From NCBI GenBank assembly GCA_009993045.1, contig JAACUG010000089.1, positions 1 through 33,581 of the forward strand: 33,581 nucleotides of DNA, given 5' to 3'. Of this stretch, positions 1-8,663 are shown one piece after another. The stretch is from Cyanobacteria bacterium CG_2015-22_32_23. Lineage in GTDB: Bacteria > Cyanobacteriota > Cyanobacteriia > Cyanobacteriales > Cyanobacteriaceae. The number at the start of each line of letters is the position of its first letter. Position 1 is the first letter of the stretch. The notes below the pieces were generated by a model. The model was given only the letters and a program-made list of their open reading frames with translations, was not told the origin of the DNA and searched no databases. A program made the translations under genes and the position numbers.

Positions 1-205
1 TACCCTGTTTTTTGAGCAAAAATGCCTAAAACTACGCACTTTTTTATTAACTTAACGATGCCCCAAGCCTTGATTTTAATAGCTTTCTGATTTATTCAGT
101 AAACCCTAATTAAATGATATTAACGAGGTTTTTCAATCAAAAAAAAAGCATACAATAAACTTAAAATTACTTATTTTTATATTACTTATTACTTATTTTT
201 TAAAA
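1..205. other. Intergenic region downstream of dnaN
   Basis: No gene is visible in this AT-rich stretch, which lies beyond the 3' end of the minus-strand dnaN. It contains short direct repeats of TTACTTAT around 168-200 and an A9 run near 141. I see no GC-rich hairpin followed by a T-run that would make a clear terminator. Bases 1-20 resemble 33533-33552 at the far end of the window (17 of 20 match). Confidence 0.5.
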
Positions 206-1351
206 TTAGTCTTTAATTTGCACGGGCATAATCAAATAAGTCATATCAACACCGCTCAAAGGATTAATAATAACGGGTTGAGTAGCACCATTTAAACTAA
301 ACTTAATATTATCGGAATTTATCGCTTTTAAACCATCCATTAAGTATTTAATATTAAATCCAATTTGAAAATCATCCCCAGTAATTTCGACATTAACAAC
401 TTCTTTAGCGTTACCTAACTCTCTCGCTTCTACTGATAAATTAAGCTCATTAGTACTGGCTATTAGGTTAAATTTAACCATGTTATTCTTACCATCAGCA
501 AACACAGAAACCCGTTCTAAACTATTGATAAGCATTTTACGATCAACTACTATAGAACGCTCAAAAGTTTTTGGTATAAGCTGATTGTAGTTAGGATAAG
601 CACCATCTAACCTACGACTGGTTAAACTTTGATTGTCTAATTCAAACACTATTTGCCCTTCATCAACGTATAATGAGACAAAATCATCTACAGAAGAAGT
701 ACTAATTATCTTTTCTAACTCTCTCAATGCCCGTGACGGTATAGTAAGAGCAAAATTACTACTATCATCGGTTTCTATTTCCTCACTGATTTTAGCCACT
801 GCCAAACGATGCCCATCGGTTGCCGCAAACTCTAAACTATCCCCATCACGAGTTAGGTGTAACCCCGTTAAAATCTGTTTAGTCTCATCACTACTAGCAG
901 AAAATAAAGCACTTTTTAAGCCTTCTTTTAACGCTGTTACAGGTAATAAAAACTTGTCATCGGTGTCAATAGTTGGTAATTCAGGATATTCGTCACCTCT
1001 TACTCCTCTTAACTGAAACTTACCAGAAAGAGAATTAATGGCAACCATCGGATTATCGTCTAATTCTTCCTCATCGAAAGAAAAACTAACCTCACCATCG
1101 GGTAAATGTCCGATAATATCATTCAACAATTTAGCCGGTAAAGTAATTGTACCTCTTTCTTCCACCTCAGCAGTAAAACTACTTCTCATACCCAGAGTTA
1201 AATCAAAACCCGTCAAAGTTACCTGATTTTTACCCTTTTCAGCTACTAATAAAACATTGCCTAAAATCGGATGAGTAGGGCGACTAGGTACAGCACGACT
1301 TACTAATGATAAACTATTTTTTAGATCAATTTGAGAGCAGACAATTTTCAT
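206..1351 (-). CDS. dnaN: DNA polymerase III subunit beta (sliding clamp)
   Basis: The product is the ring-shaped processivity clamp that encircles DNA and tethers the replicative polymerase. At 381 residues it has the usual length for a bacterial beta clamp. It starts MKIVCSQIDLKNSL and ends with the conserved PLSGVDMTYLIMPVQI, where the C-terminal MPV/MPMRL-like segment closes the third clamp domain. Other family signatures include TLPAKLLNDII near residue 70 and EFAATDGHRLAV near 175, and three repeated clamp domains fit the length. The start is an ATG at 1351-1349. The gene stands alone with no dnaA, recF or gyrB beside it; dnaA and dnaN are often unlinked in cyanobacteria. I found no convincing DnaA-box cluster nearby, so a replication origin is not supported. 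Identity is very secure. Confidence 0.97.
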   Translation of the reverse strand: MKIVCSQIDLKNSLSLVSRAVPSRPTHPILGNVLLVAEKGKNQVTLTGFDLTLGMRSSFTAEVEERGTITLPAKLLNDIIGHLPDGEVSFSFDEEELDDNPMVAINSLSGKFQLRGVRGDEYPELPTIDTDDKFLLPVTALKEGLKSALFSASSDETKQILTGLHLTRDGDSLEFAATDGHRLAVAKISEEIETDDSSNFALTIPSRALRELEKIISTSSVDDFVSLYVDEGQIVFELDNQSLTSRRLDGAYPNYNQLIPKTFERSIVVDRKMLINSLERVSVFADGKNNMVKFNLIASTNELNLSVEARELGNAKEVVNVEITGDDFQIGFNIKYLMDGLKAINSDNIKFSLNGATQPVIINPLSGVDMTYLIMPVQIKD

Positions 1352-1635
1352 AATACTTTTTCAACTTATTAAATACTAATAGAAGTTCTATTGTACTAAA
1401 TAATTGACTCTTTTTTAGCACAAAGATCTTATGTTAACGTAAATTGAACAGAAATGATTAATAACTTAACTAGCTATCAGTTATCAACTATTAAAATCAT
1501 CTCAAATTCTTAGAAATAATTTAGAAATTATATAGGTATATTGATAATTTATGCTTAATTTAAAGATTCTATTTTGTCAATAAAACACAGTTAATTATGA
1601 TGTTTTTTTATGGAATTATCATTTTATTAGTGTAA

Positions 1636-2526
1636 CTAATTTAAACCTACTTTAGCTAAAATTTCTAATGGTTTATGTTTTAGTAATAACTCTAATTCTT
1701 CTTTATTTTTTACTAATAAAGCACCTGCAAAACCCAAAGAGTTAATGGATATTGAATCCATTTTTTCTTTACTTCTAGGTATTATCATCATCCAAGATTT
1801 TGTGATTAATAAATTATAATGAATTAATGGTTTATTATCTTTAATGTTAATGTTTAATTTTCCTAGTAATTGATAGTAATAATCTAAGGTTATTTTCCCT
1901 AATTCTTCAGGAGATTTATCGGTTATATCCTCAAAAAAAGCAACTGCTTGTAGATAAGGAAATGATTTTAGATTAATGATTTTATCTTCTTTTTTATTAC
2001 TTAAAACTAAATCATCAATAGGTATAGTATCTATTTCATCCACTAAAGGATAAGGTACTAATTGTAAATGTTTATGAGGTTGAGAAGCTCCTGCTATTTT
2101 ACCACCATTATAAAAACCTAAGCCATTTATTTGTTTTAAAACTATCCATAAAGCTGTAAAATCCTCAAGGGTTAAGATATTTTCTTGAGATTCAAATTCA
2201 CGGGTAATAATTAATAAGTGATGATTGACTACATTATATTTATTTAAAATTAATACATGATTTTCCTCAATATCCGCAATAAATAAATCTTTTTCGTAGG
2301 GTAAAAAAGGATTAAAATTTGACTTAGATTCTTTCTGTTTTTCTTTTTGTTTTTTCTTAGCTTTATCTTTTTTATTTAAGTTATCTAAAATTCTCACAAT
2401 AAATTTTATGTCATTTTCTTCCACAATTTGATATTTAGTCGCCATGGGATGTAAAACTTTTGTGGCTAAGGCTTCTTCCGTTACAGATGTTATTTTTCTC
2501 CATAAATTGAGATTATTTTCACTCAT
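1636..2526 (-). CDS. ATP adenylyltransferase (Ap4A phosphorylase, Apa1/Apa2-like)
   Basis: The family cleaves diadenosine tetraphosphate with phosphate to give ATP and ADP, and belongs to the HIT/GalT superfamily. The diagnostic HxHxQ motif is present as QPHKHLQLVPYP (His151, His153, Gln155), where the family uses a histidine nucleophile. The N-terminal part (FNPFLPYEKDLFIADI, residues 71-86) and the segment HHLLIITREFESQ (102-114) also match Apa1/Apa2-type enzymes. At 296 residues the length is normal. A lysine-rich, low-complexity insert (residues 52-69) separates the first strand from the core and is probably a surface loop. The ATG at 2526 is preceded by AT-rich sequence without a strong ribosome site. 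The downstream flank is clear of genes up to dnaN and the upstream flank leads to the DUF1997 gene on the same strand, 45 bp away, so the two could be co-transcribed. Confidence 0.85.
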   Translation of the reverse strand: MSENNLNLWRKITSVTEEALATKVLHPMATKYQIVEENDIKFIVRILDNLNKKDKAKKKQKEKQKESKSNFNPFLPYEKDLFIADIEENHVLILNKYNVVNHHLLIITREFESQENILTLEDFTALWIVLKQINGLGFYNGGKIAGASQPHKHLQLVPYPLVDEIDTIPIDDLVLSNKKEDKIINLKSFPYLQAVAFFEDITDKSPEELGKITLDYYYQLLGKLNINIKDNKPLIHYNLLITKSWMMIIPRSKEKMDSISINSLGFAGALLVKNKEELELLLKHKPLEILAKVGLN

Positions 2527-2571
2527 AATTTATTCTTGATAATTTGACTAATATTTGATTCCTGTGTAAAA

Positions 2572-3285
2572 TCATTTTACAGGATTAAAAGTGCGTGCAG
2601 TTTTCGGTGGAATAGGTAAATCGAAACGACAATGAAAGTCTTTTTGTACTTTATAACTTAAACGAGGAGATACTTGCTTAACTATTTGACTTAAAAGGCG
2701 ATCGCCTGTATTCTGAATAATAGACATAGGCAATTTATAGATAAAATGAGGAAATCTGACTTTTACTTGTAAATTCAACTGCCAGTTAATTTTAGTAATA
2801 ATTTCAGGTAGAGAGTTTTTTCCTTGTTGATGATAAACTTTTTCGATGCCAACAGAGGCTTGAGAAACAGGTATTGACTCTATATACATATCTGAAACAT
2901 AGTTGACTTCGTATCCTTGATGATTAAATTCAGGATTTGTCACCGAATACATCGAATAGTGTTTAGACTGTGGAGTAGTGAGTATTACAGTCATTTCTGG
3001 TTCAACATTGTAGCCAAAAGCACCATAATTACCGATAATCAAAGTATAACCGTTTTCGCCGAAAGGTTTTGCTTTCATTGGTGAAGCACATCGTACAAAC
3101 CACCCTTGATGATCATTGAGATAATTTGCTACAGTATCTTCATCACTATACATCTCCATTATACCACTAAAAAGTGTCTTAAAGGCTACAGGTTCTTGTG
3201 GTGAAATTTCTAATTCTTCAGGAGTTAGAGAATCGTCAATGAAATTTTCTGGGGTGTTATTAGGAGGAATATTTGATTCTGACAT
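2572..3285 (-). CDS. DUF1997 family protein
   Basis: This 237-residue protein matches the DUF1997 family known mainly from cyanobacteria and plastid-bearing plants; its biochemical role is not established. Recognisable segments are FSGIMEMYSDEDTVANYLND (about residues 39-58), WFVRCASPMKAKPF (62-75) and the C-terminal FPHFIYKLPMSIIQNTGDRLL. The overall pattern of mixed beta strands resembles a lipid- or pigment-binding START-like fold, which is inference. No signal peptide or membrane segment is seen, so it is probably cytosolic or peripheral. A HIP1 octamer lies inside the gene at 2698-2705. The ATG at 3285 has no strong ribosome site. The gene lies 45 bp upstream of the Ap4A phosphorylase gene on the same strand. 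Confidence 0.75.
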   Translation of the reverse strand: MSESNIPPNNTPENFIDDSLTPEELEISPQEPVAFKTLFSGIMEMYSDEDTVANYLNDHQGWFVRCASPMKAKPFGENGYTLIIGNYGAFGYNVEPEMTVILTTPQSKHYSMYSVTNPEFNHQGYEVNYVSDMYIESIPVSQASVGIEKVYHQQGKNSLPEIITKINWQLNLQVKVRFPHFIYKLPMSIIQNTGDRLLSQIVKQVSPRLSYKVQKDFHCRFDLPIPPKTARTFNPVK

Positions 3286-3290
3286 AATTT

Positions 3291-3328
3291 GGCAGTTGAC
3301 AGTTAGCAGTGGACAGTTAACAATTATC
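3291..3328. repeat. Short intergenic repeat rich in CAGTT/GACAGTT
   Basis: This tract repeats CAGTTGACAGTTAGCAGT-like words in the gap between the divergent DUF1997 and RND genes. The same word family (GACAGTTAACAATT) recurs near 18815 and 19745 in other gaps. Such short repeats are common in cyanobacterial intergenic DNA. No function can be read from it. Confidence 0.5.
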
Positions 3329-3390
3329 AGGCAATAGCTTTAAACAATAATGTTTATTTTTAGTTATATCTTAATTATTAATTATTCTTC

Positions 3391-6078
3391 ATGAATTTTT
3401 CTTTACGCCAACGGTTAAATATTTCTCGCCTTGCCATTCAACATCCTTGGTTAACGATTAATTTTTGGATAGCGGTTAGTGTAGCAGGATTATTGGCTTT
3501 TTCTTCTCTTCAATATGCCTTATTTCCTGACGTGACTTTTCCTGTGGTGATTATTCGCGCCTCAGGAAATTTTGACACTGCCATTGAAACAGAAACAAAA
3601 TTAACAAATCCGTTACAAAAACCTTTATTAAATCTTAAATCTATCGAAAATATCGTCTCTTCTACTTTCAAATCTGAAACCGTAATTACTTCCCTTTTTT
3701 TTGCAGGAGATACTCTTGATTCGGCGACGAAAATTATTGAAAAAGCCATCGCTAATGTTGATTTACCAGAAAATACAAAAATTGAAATTATCCCCTATAA
3801 TCTCAATGAATCTTCAGCCATTAGTTATGTTTTAACTAGCGAGAAAAAAAGTTTAGCAGACATAGCGGAAATAGCCAATAACAAGATTATTCCAGCTTTA
3901 AAAAATATTGATGGTATTTTAAAGGTAAATATTTTGGGGTTAGATTTTCCTGAAGATGAAAAAATAACTCCTAGTTTTGTCAGTTTTAACGGTAAAGAAA
4001 GTTTAGGAATTTCTATTATTAAACGGGGAGATGGTAATACTTTAGAGGTGGTAAAATCCGTTGAGTCTGTCATGAAAAAATTGGCATCTTCCTTGAGTGA
4101 GATAACGATAAATGTAGCGCAAACCGAAGCAAATTATATCAAAGAAGCAACTCAGGCAACCATTGACACTCTTGTCTTAGCAATTATTTTGGCAGTATTA
4201 GTCATTTTTCCTTTTCTTGGTAATTTTACTGCTACTTTTATCACCGCTTTAGCCATTCCTATTTCTTTGCTAGGCACTTTTATTGTCATGGCGATAGGTA
4301 ATTTTAATTTAGAAACTATTACTTTATTAGCTTTAGCCTTAGTCATTGGTATTGTTGTGGATGATGCCATTGTGGATGTGGAAAATATTATGCGTCATCT
4401 CGAAAATGGCGACTCACCGAAAGAAGCAGCCATAAAAGGTAGCGATGAAATTGGCTTAACTGTATCAGCTTCCACTTTAACCATCGTCGCTGTTTTTTTA
4501 CCCGTTGCCTTAACTAGCGGTAATGTTGGGCAATTTTTTAAGCCTTTTGGGTTAACGGTTTCCGCCGCCGTGATAATTTCTCTTTTAGTAGCGCGCACTT
4601 TATCTCCTGTGTTAGCGATATTTTGGTTAAAAAGAAAAAACCACCAGCAAAACTTAGAAAATTCCTTAATGATGAATATTAGTCACAAAATAGTTAAACA
4701 ATATAGTAACTTATTAATTTGGTCATTATCTCACCGTAAAATAGTTTTAATTGGCGCTTTAATCAGTTTTATCATCGGTATCGCTTTAATTCCCTTTATT
4801 CCTCAAGGTTTTATTCCTCAATTAGATAGAGGAGAATTTAATATTATTTATACCACCGAATTGCCGAAAATTCCTAGTGATTGGAATATTAATCAAAATC
4901 AGCAGGAAAAAAATTCCTCTATTAATCAAGATAACTCTAGCTTTAACTGGTTAGGAGAAATTAAAGAAAATCCCAATGGCTTTATTTTAAGACGCACTCG
5001 CCGCATAGGAGAAAAAATTGAGGAAGTGATTTTAGACATTCCCGAAATCGAGTCTATTTTTAATATTGTTGGTTTTCGAGGGCAACCAAATTTAGGTAAA
5101 ATTTATATTAAGCTAAAAAGTGAGGGAAAAATTAATGCTTTTGAGGTACAAAATAAGATTAGAAAAACTTTACCCGTTATTAAAGGAGTAAATATCAGTG
5201 TAGAAGATATTAAATTTGTTGATACAGGAGATGACAAACCTTTTTCTTTTCGTTTATTAGGAGATAATCTTACTTCTTTGAATCAAAGGGGGAATAAAAT
5301 TAAAGGAAAATTAGCAAATTTTTCAGCCTTAACAGATTTAACGATGTCACCCTCAGAAATTGCCACAGAAGAAAACAATGATATTAACATTATCGAACAT
5401 TTTAACGGTAAAAGAGCTATAACTTTTTCGGCTAATTTAGGGAAAGATGAAGCCTTGGGAGATTTAACTACGGAAGTCAAGAAGGAAATTCAATCTCTTT
5501 TATCCTCTGATGTTACCCTTTCCCTTGGGGGAGATTCTGCAAGAATGGAAGAAATTGCCAGACAATTTGGCATCATTTTTGTTTTATCTATCACCTTCAT
5601 GTTATTATTACTTTGGGCATTATTTGGTAGTTTACTAGAACCCATGGTAGTAGCTTTATCATTACCCTTATCTATTGTTGGCGCAATGCTAGGATTACTC
5701 TTTACCCAAAGCGCCTTCGGTATGATTTCCCTGTTAGGAATAATTTTTTTATTAGGATTATTAGATAAAAATGCTTTATTGTTAGTGGATTACGCTAATC
5801 AATTGCGAAAAAAAGGGATGTCTCGTCAAGATGCAATTATAACCACGGGAATAACTAGATTGCGCCCAATTTTAATGACAACTTCTTCGACTATTTTAGG
5901 AATGTTACCCATTGCCATGGGGTGGGGTGTCGGTGCACAATTAAGACAACCAATGGCAGTGGCAATTATTGGCGGTTTATTAACCTCTACCATTTTATGC
6001 TTAATTTTTGTACCTGTTTTTTATACCATAGTGGAAGATTTATGGTTAAAAATTCAAGGCAAGTATAAAAATAACTAA
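3391..6078 (+). CDS. RND-family efflux transporter (AcrB/HAE1-like), stand-alone
   Basis: This is an inner-membrane, proton-driven pump of the resistance-nodulation-division superfamily. The usual plan is visible: an N-terminal transmembrane helix (residues 22-42), a periplasmic porter domain, a membrane block around 255-420, a second helix near 450-472, a second porter domain and a last membrane block from about 725 to the end. The proton-relay residues are present: Asp324-Asp325 in IGIVVDDAIVDVEN and Lys793 in GLLDKNALLLVDYA. At 895 residues it is about 150 shorter than typical AcrB. The porter and docking loops seem reduced, which may affect trimer docking to an outer-membrane channel. No membrane-fusion or outer-membrane gene lies beside it, so partners must be elsewhere or absent. 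The substrate cannot be told from sequence. Its stop overlaps the stop of the convergent DUF4278 gene by 3 bp. Confidence 0.88.
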   Translation: MNFSLRQRLNISRLAIQHPWLTINFWIAVSVAGLLAFSSLQYALFPDVTFPVVIIRASGNFDTAIETETKLTNPLQKPLLNLKSIENIVSSTFKSETVITSLFFAGDTLDSATKIIEKAIANVDLPENTKIEIIPYNLNESSAISYVLTSEKKSLADIAEIANNKIIPALKNIDGILKVNILGLDFPEDEKITPSFVSFNGKESLGISIIKRGDGNTLEVVKSVESVMKKLASSLSEITINVAQTEANYIKEATQATIDTLVLAIILAVLVIFPFLGNFTATFITALAIPISLLGTFIVMAIGNFNLETITLLALALVIGIVVDDAIVDVENIMRHLENGDSPKEAAIKGSDEIGLTVSASTLTIVAVFLPVALTSGNVGQFFKPFGLTVSAAVIISLLVARTLSPVLAIFWLKRKNHQQNLENSLMMNISHKIVKQYSNLLIWSLSHRKIVLIGALISFIIGIALIPFIPQGFIPQLDRGEFNIIYTTELPKIPSDWNINQNQQEKNSSINQDNSSFNWLGEIKENPNGFILRRTRRIGEKIEEVILDIPEIESIFNIVGFRGQPNLGKIYIKLKSEGKINAFEVQNKIRKTLPVIKGVNISVEDIKFVDTGDDKPFSFRLLGDNLTSLNQRGNKIKGKLANFSALTDLTMSPSEIATEENNDINIIEHFNGKRAITFSANLGKDEALGDLTTEVKKEIQSLLSSDVTLSLGGDSARMEEIARQFGIIFVLSITFMLLLLWALFGSLLEPMVVALSLPLSIVGAMLGLLFTQSAFGMISLLGIIFLLGLLDKNALLLVDYANQLRKKGMSRQDAIITTGITRLRPILMTTSSTILGMLPIAMGWGVGAQLRQPMAVAIIGGLLTSTILCLIFVPVFYTIVEDLWLKIQGKYKNN

Positions 6079-6725
6079 TAAGTAATACCTCTATAAGTTC
6101 TTGGTTTTACTTTATGTTTAGAGATAGTTTTTCCCTCGACAATTATTTCTTCTTCTATAGATTTATGGTTATTAACCACAACTCCTCTATAGGTTTTTAT
6201 ATCTTCTATTTCTTCTGAATTTTGTGCCGAAATTCGTCTATTACTATTACTTTTTTTGATAATTTCTACTCTATCTTCCCTAGAAGTATATTGAAAAAGA
6301 TTATATTTATTTTCTACTGCAAATATTTCTCTATTACCATCTTTTTCCTTCATAGATGAATTTGTTTCTAACAATTCCCTACTATTTTCTGAGGATAACG
6401 GTAAAGGAATATCATTTATTTTTTCTGTTTTATTTTCCCTAATCTCACCAGAAACTGTTGATAAATATTGTGGTTTAATCTTTTCTTTCACTGCAATTTC
6501 TTCTTCCCATATAGTATAAGAATAATTAGTTTCAAGGATAAAACTTTCTTTTCCTATATCAAGAATTTCTTTGCAAATATTTAATGCTTTTTCTTTAAAT
6601 TTTTTAGGTAAATCAGATTTACGATGAAAAGTTTTTCCAAAACAATTTATACTTAATGATCTTCTTATTTCCGAAGCTACAACCCCTTGATTTACCAAAT
6701 CATCTAATAAAAGTATTTTCATCAT
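6075..6725 (-). CDS. DUF4278 domain-containing protein
   Basis: The family is cyanobacterial and has no assigned function; its hallmark is a short TYRG(V/I)xY motif. This 216-residue protein carries two such motifs near its end, TYRGVVV (about residues 179-185) and TYRGITY as the last seven residues. The N-terminal part (residues 1-65) is compact and mostly helical. The middle (70-170) is polar, rich in Glu, Asn, Ser and Lys, and likely disordered. There is no signal peptide or membrane helix. Two ATG codons are adjacent at 6725 and 6722. The gene converges on the RND transporter gene and overlaps its stop codon by 3 bp. The domain call rests on the TYRG motifs only. Confidence 0.6.
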   Translation of the reverse strand: MMKILLLDDLVNQGVVASEIRRSLSINCFGKTFHRKSDLPKKFKEKALNICKEILDIGKESFILETNYSYTIWEEEIAVKEKIKPQYLSTVSGEIRENKTEKINDIPLPLSSENSRELLETNSSMKEKDGNREIFAVENKYNLFQYTSREDRVEIIKKSNSNRRISAQNSEEIEDIKTYRGVVVNNHKSIEEEIIVEGKTISKHKVKPRTYRGITY

Positions 6726-6963
6726 TTAACCTCTGAGATAATATTATTAATTTTTTAGAGTAGCCAATGTTATTGAATTAGTAAGATGTTTAATGTTATT
6801 AAAAAGTTAAAACGATTATTCCGATAATGCTGTAGATAAACCTTTAATCTTTGCTATCAGCACAAAATTTAAAACTTTATTACCATAGCTACATTTTAAG
6901 ATAACTTAATCTGACATTATATTAAATCTAAATAAATTTAAAAACTGTAAATTAAAATACATA

Positions 6964-7407
6964 TTATCTAATTAAATAACTAAAATATTTTTCAGATTTA
7001 TTTTCTTGAGTTTTGATTAATATTCTCCATGTATCGCCTTTTGATTGTCGTTGTAAATCAATATTAAATGTATTGTTAATTATCCTTTTTTGAAATGAAG
7101 TTTTCTTGACTATAATTTGATATTTTCCTTCTAAATGATATGTAGGTAAATTAAAGATTAGATTAGGTTTTATTTGAATCACATCGATTTTATTAATTTT
7201 TATCTCCGATGTTTCTGTATTTAGTTGACGACTTAAGTTATTATGACTTTTTTCTAAATTTAAAATAACAGCTTTTTTAATTATCTCCCCATTTGGTGCA
7301 AATTCTAAAGGGGGTTGAGATGATGTACACCCGAAAGAAAATATTAAGATAAAGAGAAATAATAAAAGTCTATTAATCTTTCTTTTAAATAAGACTTGAT
7401 TAACCAT
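6964..7407 (-). CDS. Putative lipoprotein of unknown function
   Basis: The predicted product starts MVNQVLFKRKINRLLLFLF, followed by a hydrophobic run and the lipobox FSFGC, so it is probably exported and lipid-anchored at the new N-terminal Cys (near residue 27). The mature part, about 120 residues, is beta-rich and polar, and I recognise no domain in it. I chose the ATG at 7407 because the longer frame to 7446 would need a TTG start and adds a hydrophobic stretch before the basic n-region. No clear ribosome site is visible for either choice. Upstream, a divergent gene for a membrane protein starts at 7651. Confidence is good that it is a real gene, low for any role. Confidence 0.6.
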   Translation of the reverse strand: MVNQVLFKRKINRLLLFLFILIFSFGCTSSQPPLEFAPNGEIIKKAVILNLEKSHNNLSRQLNTETSEIKINKIDVIQIKPNLIFNLPTYHLEGKYQIIVKKTSFQKRIINNTFNIDLQRQSKGDTWRILIKTQENKSEKYFSYLIR

Positions 7408-7650
7408 AAATATTAAAAGATAAAAGTAGTTAATTTTTACTTTCAATTTATCATAAGTAATGTAAAAGAGGTAGTAAAATTATTAAATAAATTAGTAATG
7501 ACTTTTCTGCTTTGAGTATGGTAAATTATTAATTGGGAAAGATAATTGAGAGATATAACATAATTAAATAATTGAAATTTTCTTTCTTAACTATAAAATT
7601 TTCATGAATAACTATTTAACTTTCATCTTATTATTACTTTTCTATAAAAT

Positions 7651-8622
7651 ATGGTTGATAACTCACAAAAATCTGACAAAAACTTATCTATTCAAATAAA
7701 AATATCATTAAAAAGAACTATTCTTCAACTTGAAAAAGCTATAGAAATCATTAAAAATAATTCTATTGAAGATTTACCTAACTTAACCATAGTTGAAAAT
7801 TTAGTCGATTCTAGCAATGCTTTAGTAGATTATTTACAACTTAAAAAAGCTAGTATTACTAACGAAACTCAAACAGAAAATAAATTACCAGAAAACAATG
7901 ATATATCAGAAAATAAACGTGAGAATAAGACAATAAAAGGAAGAATCAAAACTAAAAGAAAATTTAATCTAAACTTAATCTTGATAATTCTTTTAATTAT
8001 TAGTCTAATTACTAATATTATTATTTGGAATTTAAAGTCAAATAATTTAGTAATGCTGTCGGAAGAAGAAAAAATAATTGTTGAAGATAAAGAAACTTTA
8101 GTAACAAATAAAATGCCAACTATTGAAAATAATCATCTCTCCAAATCAGATACTCCTATAAATAATTATCCTGATGAAGAGATAAAAGTTGAGGAAAAAA
8201 TTTCTCCAGAATCTAAAGAGATAGAGTCAAATTCAGAAAATAAAATAAATACAAATTTAGAAATAGATACCAACAATTTATCAAAAGATTCTAAAGTGGA
8301 AGAATTAAACTTAAATGTAACTCCAGAGCAATCTTTATTAACAAATATTGAAAATGAAATAAAAAATATAACCAATAAATATGGAAATAAATTAATTCTT
8401 TATATAGAAGCAAATTTTAGCACAAATAACTTAGTAATTACCTTTAGTCAAGATTGGTATAAATTGACAGAAAATGAGCAAAATAATGTTGTTAATGATG
8501 TTTTTGATAAAGTTAAAAACCTTAATTTCTATAAGTTTAACATCAAAGATGCTAATAATAATTTATTGGCTCGTAATGCGGTTATTGGCAATAAAATTAT
8601 TATTGTTAATAGAGGAAATTAA
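7651..8622 (+). CDS. One-pass membrane protein of unknown function, Glu/Asn-rich
   Basis: Visible parts are a helical N-terminal region (residues 10-70) that may form a short coiled coil, a basic stretch (about 88-105), and a single strong transmembrane helix (about 106-128, rich in Leu and Ile). A long polar segment rich in Glu, Asn and Ser follows (130-225), then a compact C-terminal domain (about 230-323). Basic residues before the helix suggest an N-in topology, with the C-terminal domain outside the cytoplasm. I do not recognise the C-terminal domain; it includes KLILYIEANFSTNNLVITFS and ends in IIIVNRGN. Codon use is extremely AT-rich, like its neighbours. The ATG at 7651 follows TCTATAAAAT, with no ribosome site evident. 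It converges on the HhH gene 41 bp away. Confidence 0.6.
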   Translation: MVDNSQKSDKNLSIQIKISLKRTILQLEKAIEIIKNNSIEDLPNLTIVENLVDSSNALVDYLQLKKASITNETQTENKLPENNDISENKRENKTIKGRIKTKRKFNLNLILIILLIISLITNIIIWNLKSNNLVMLSEEEKIIVEDKETLVTNKMPTIENNHLSKSDTPINNYPDEEIKVEEKISPESKEIESNSENKINTNLEIDTNNLSKDSKVEELNLNVTPEQSLLTNIENEIKNITNKYGNKLILYIEANFSTNNLVITFSQDWYKLTENEQNNVVNDVFDKVKNLNFYKFNIKDANNNLLARNAVIGNKIIIVNRGN

Positions 8623-8663
8623 TAATAGTTTAGTAAATTATTAAGAAGTTTTTAAAATTTGTA

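Noticed and set aside
633-1016. 127-codon plus-strand frame inside dnaN
   Set aside because: It is antisense to a conserved clamp gene and rich in Ser/Leu, as expected of a shadow frame.
1352-1635. Possible replication origin beside dnaN
   Set aside because: No cluster of DnaA boxes (TTATCCACA-like) and no dnaA gene nearby; only AT-rich DNA.
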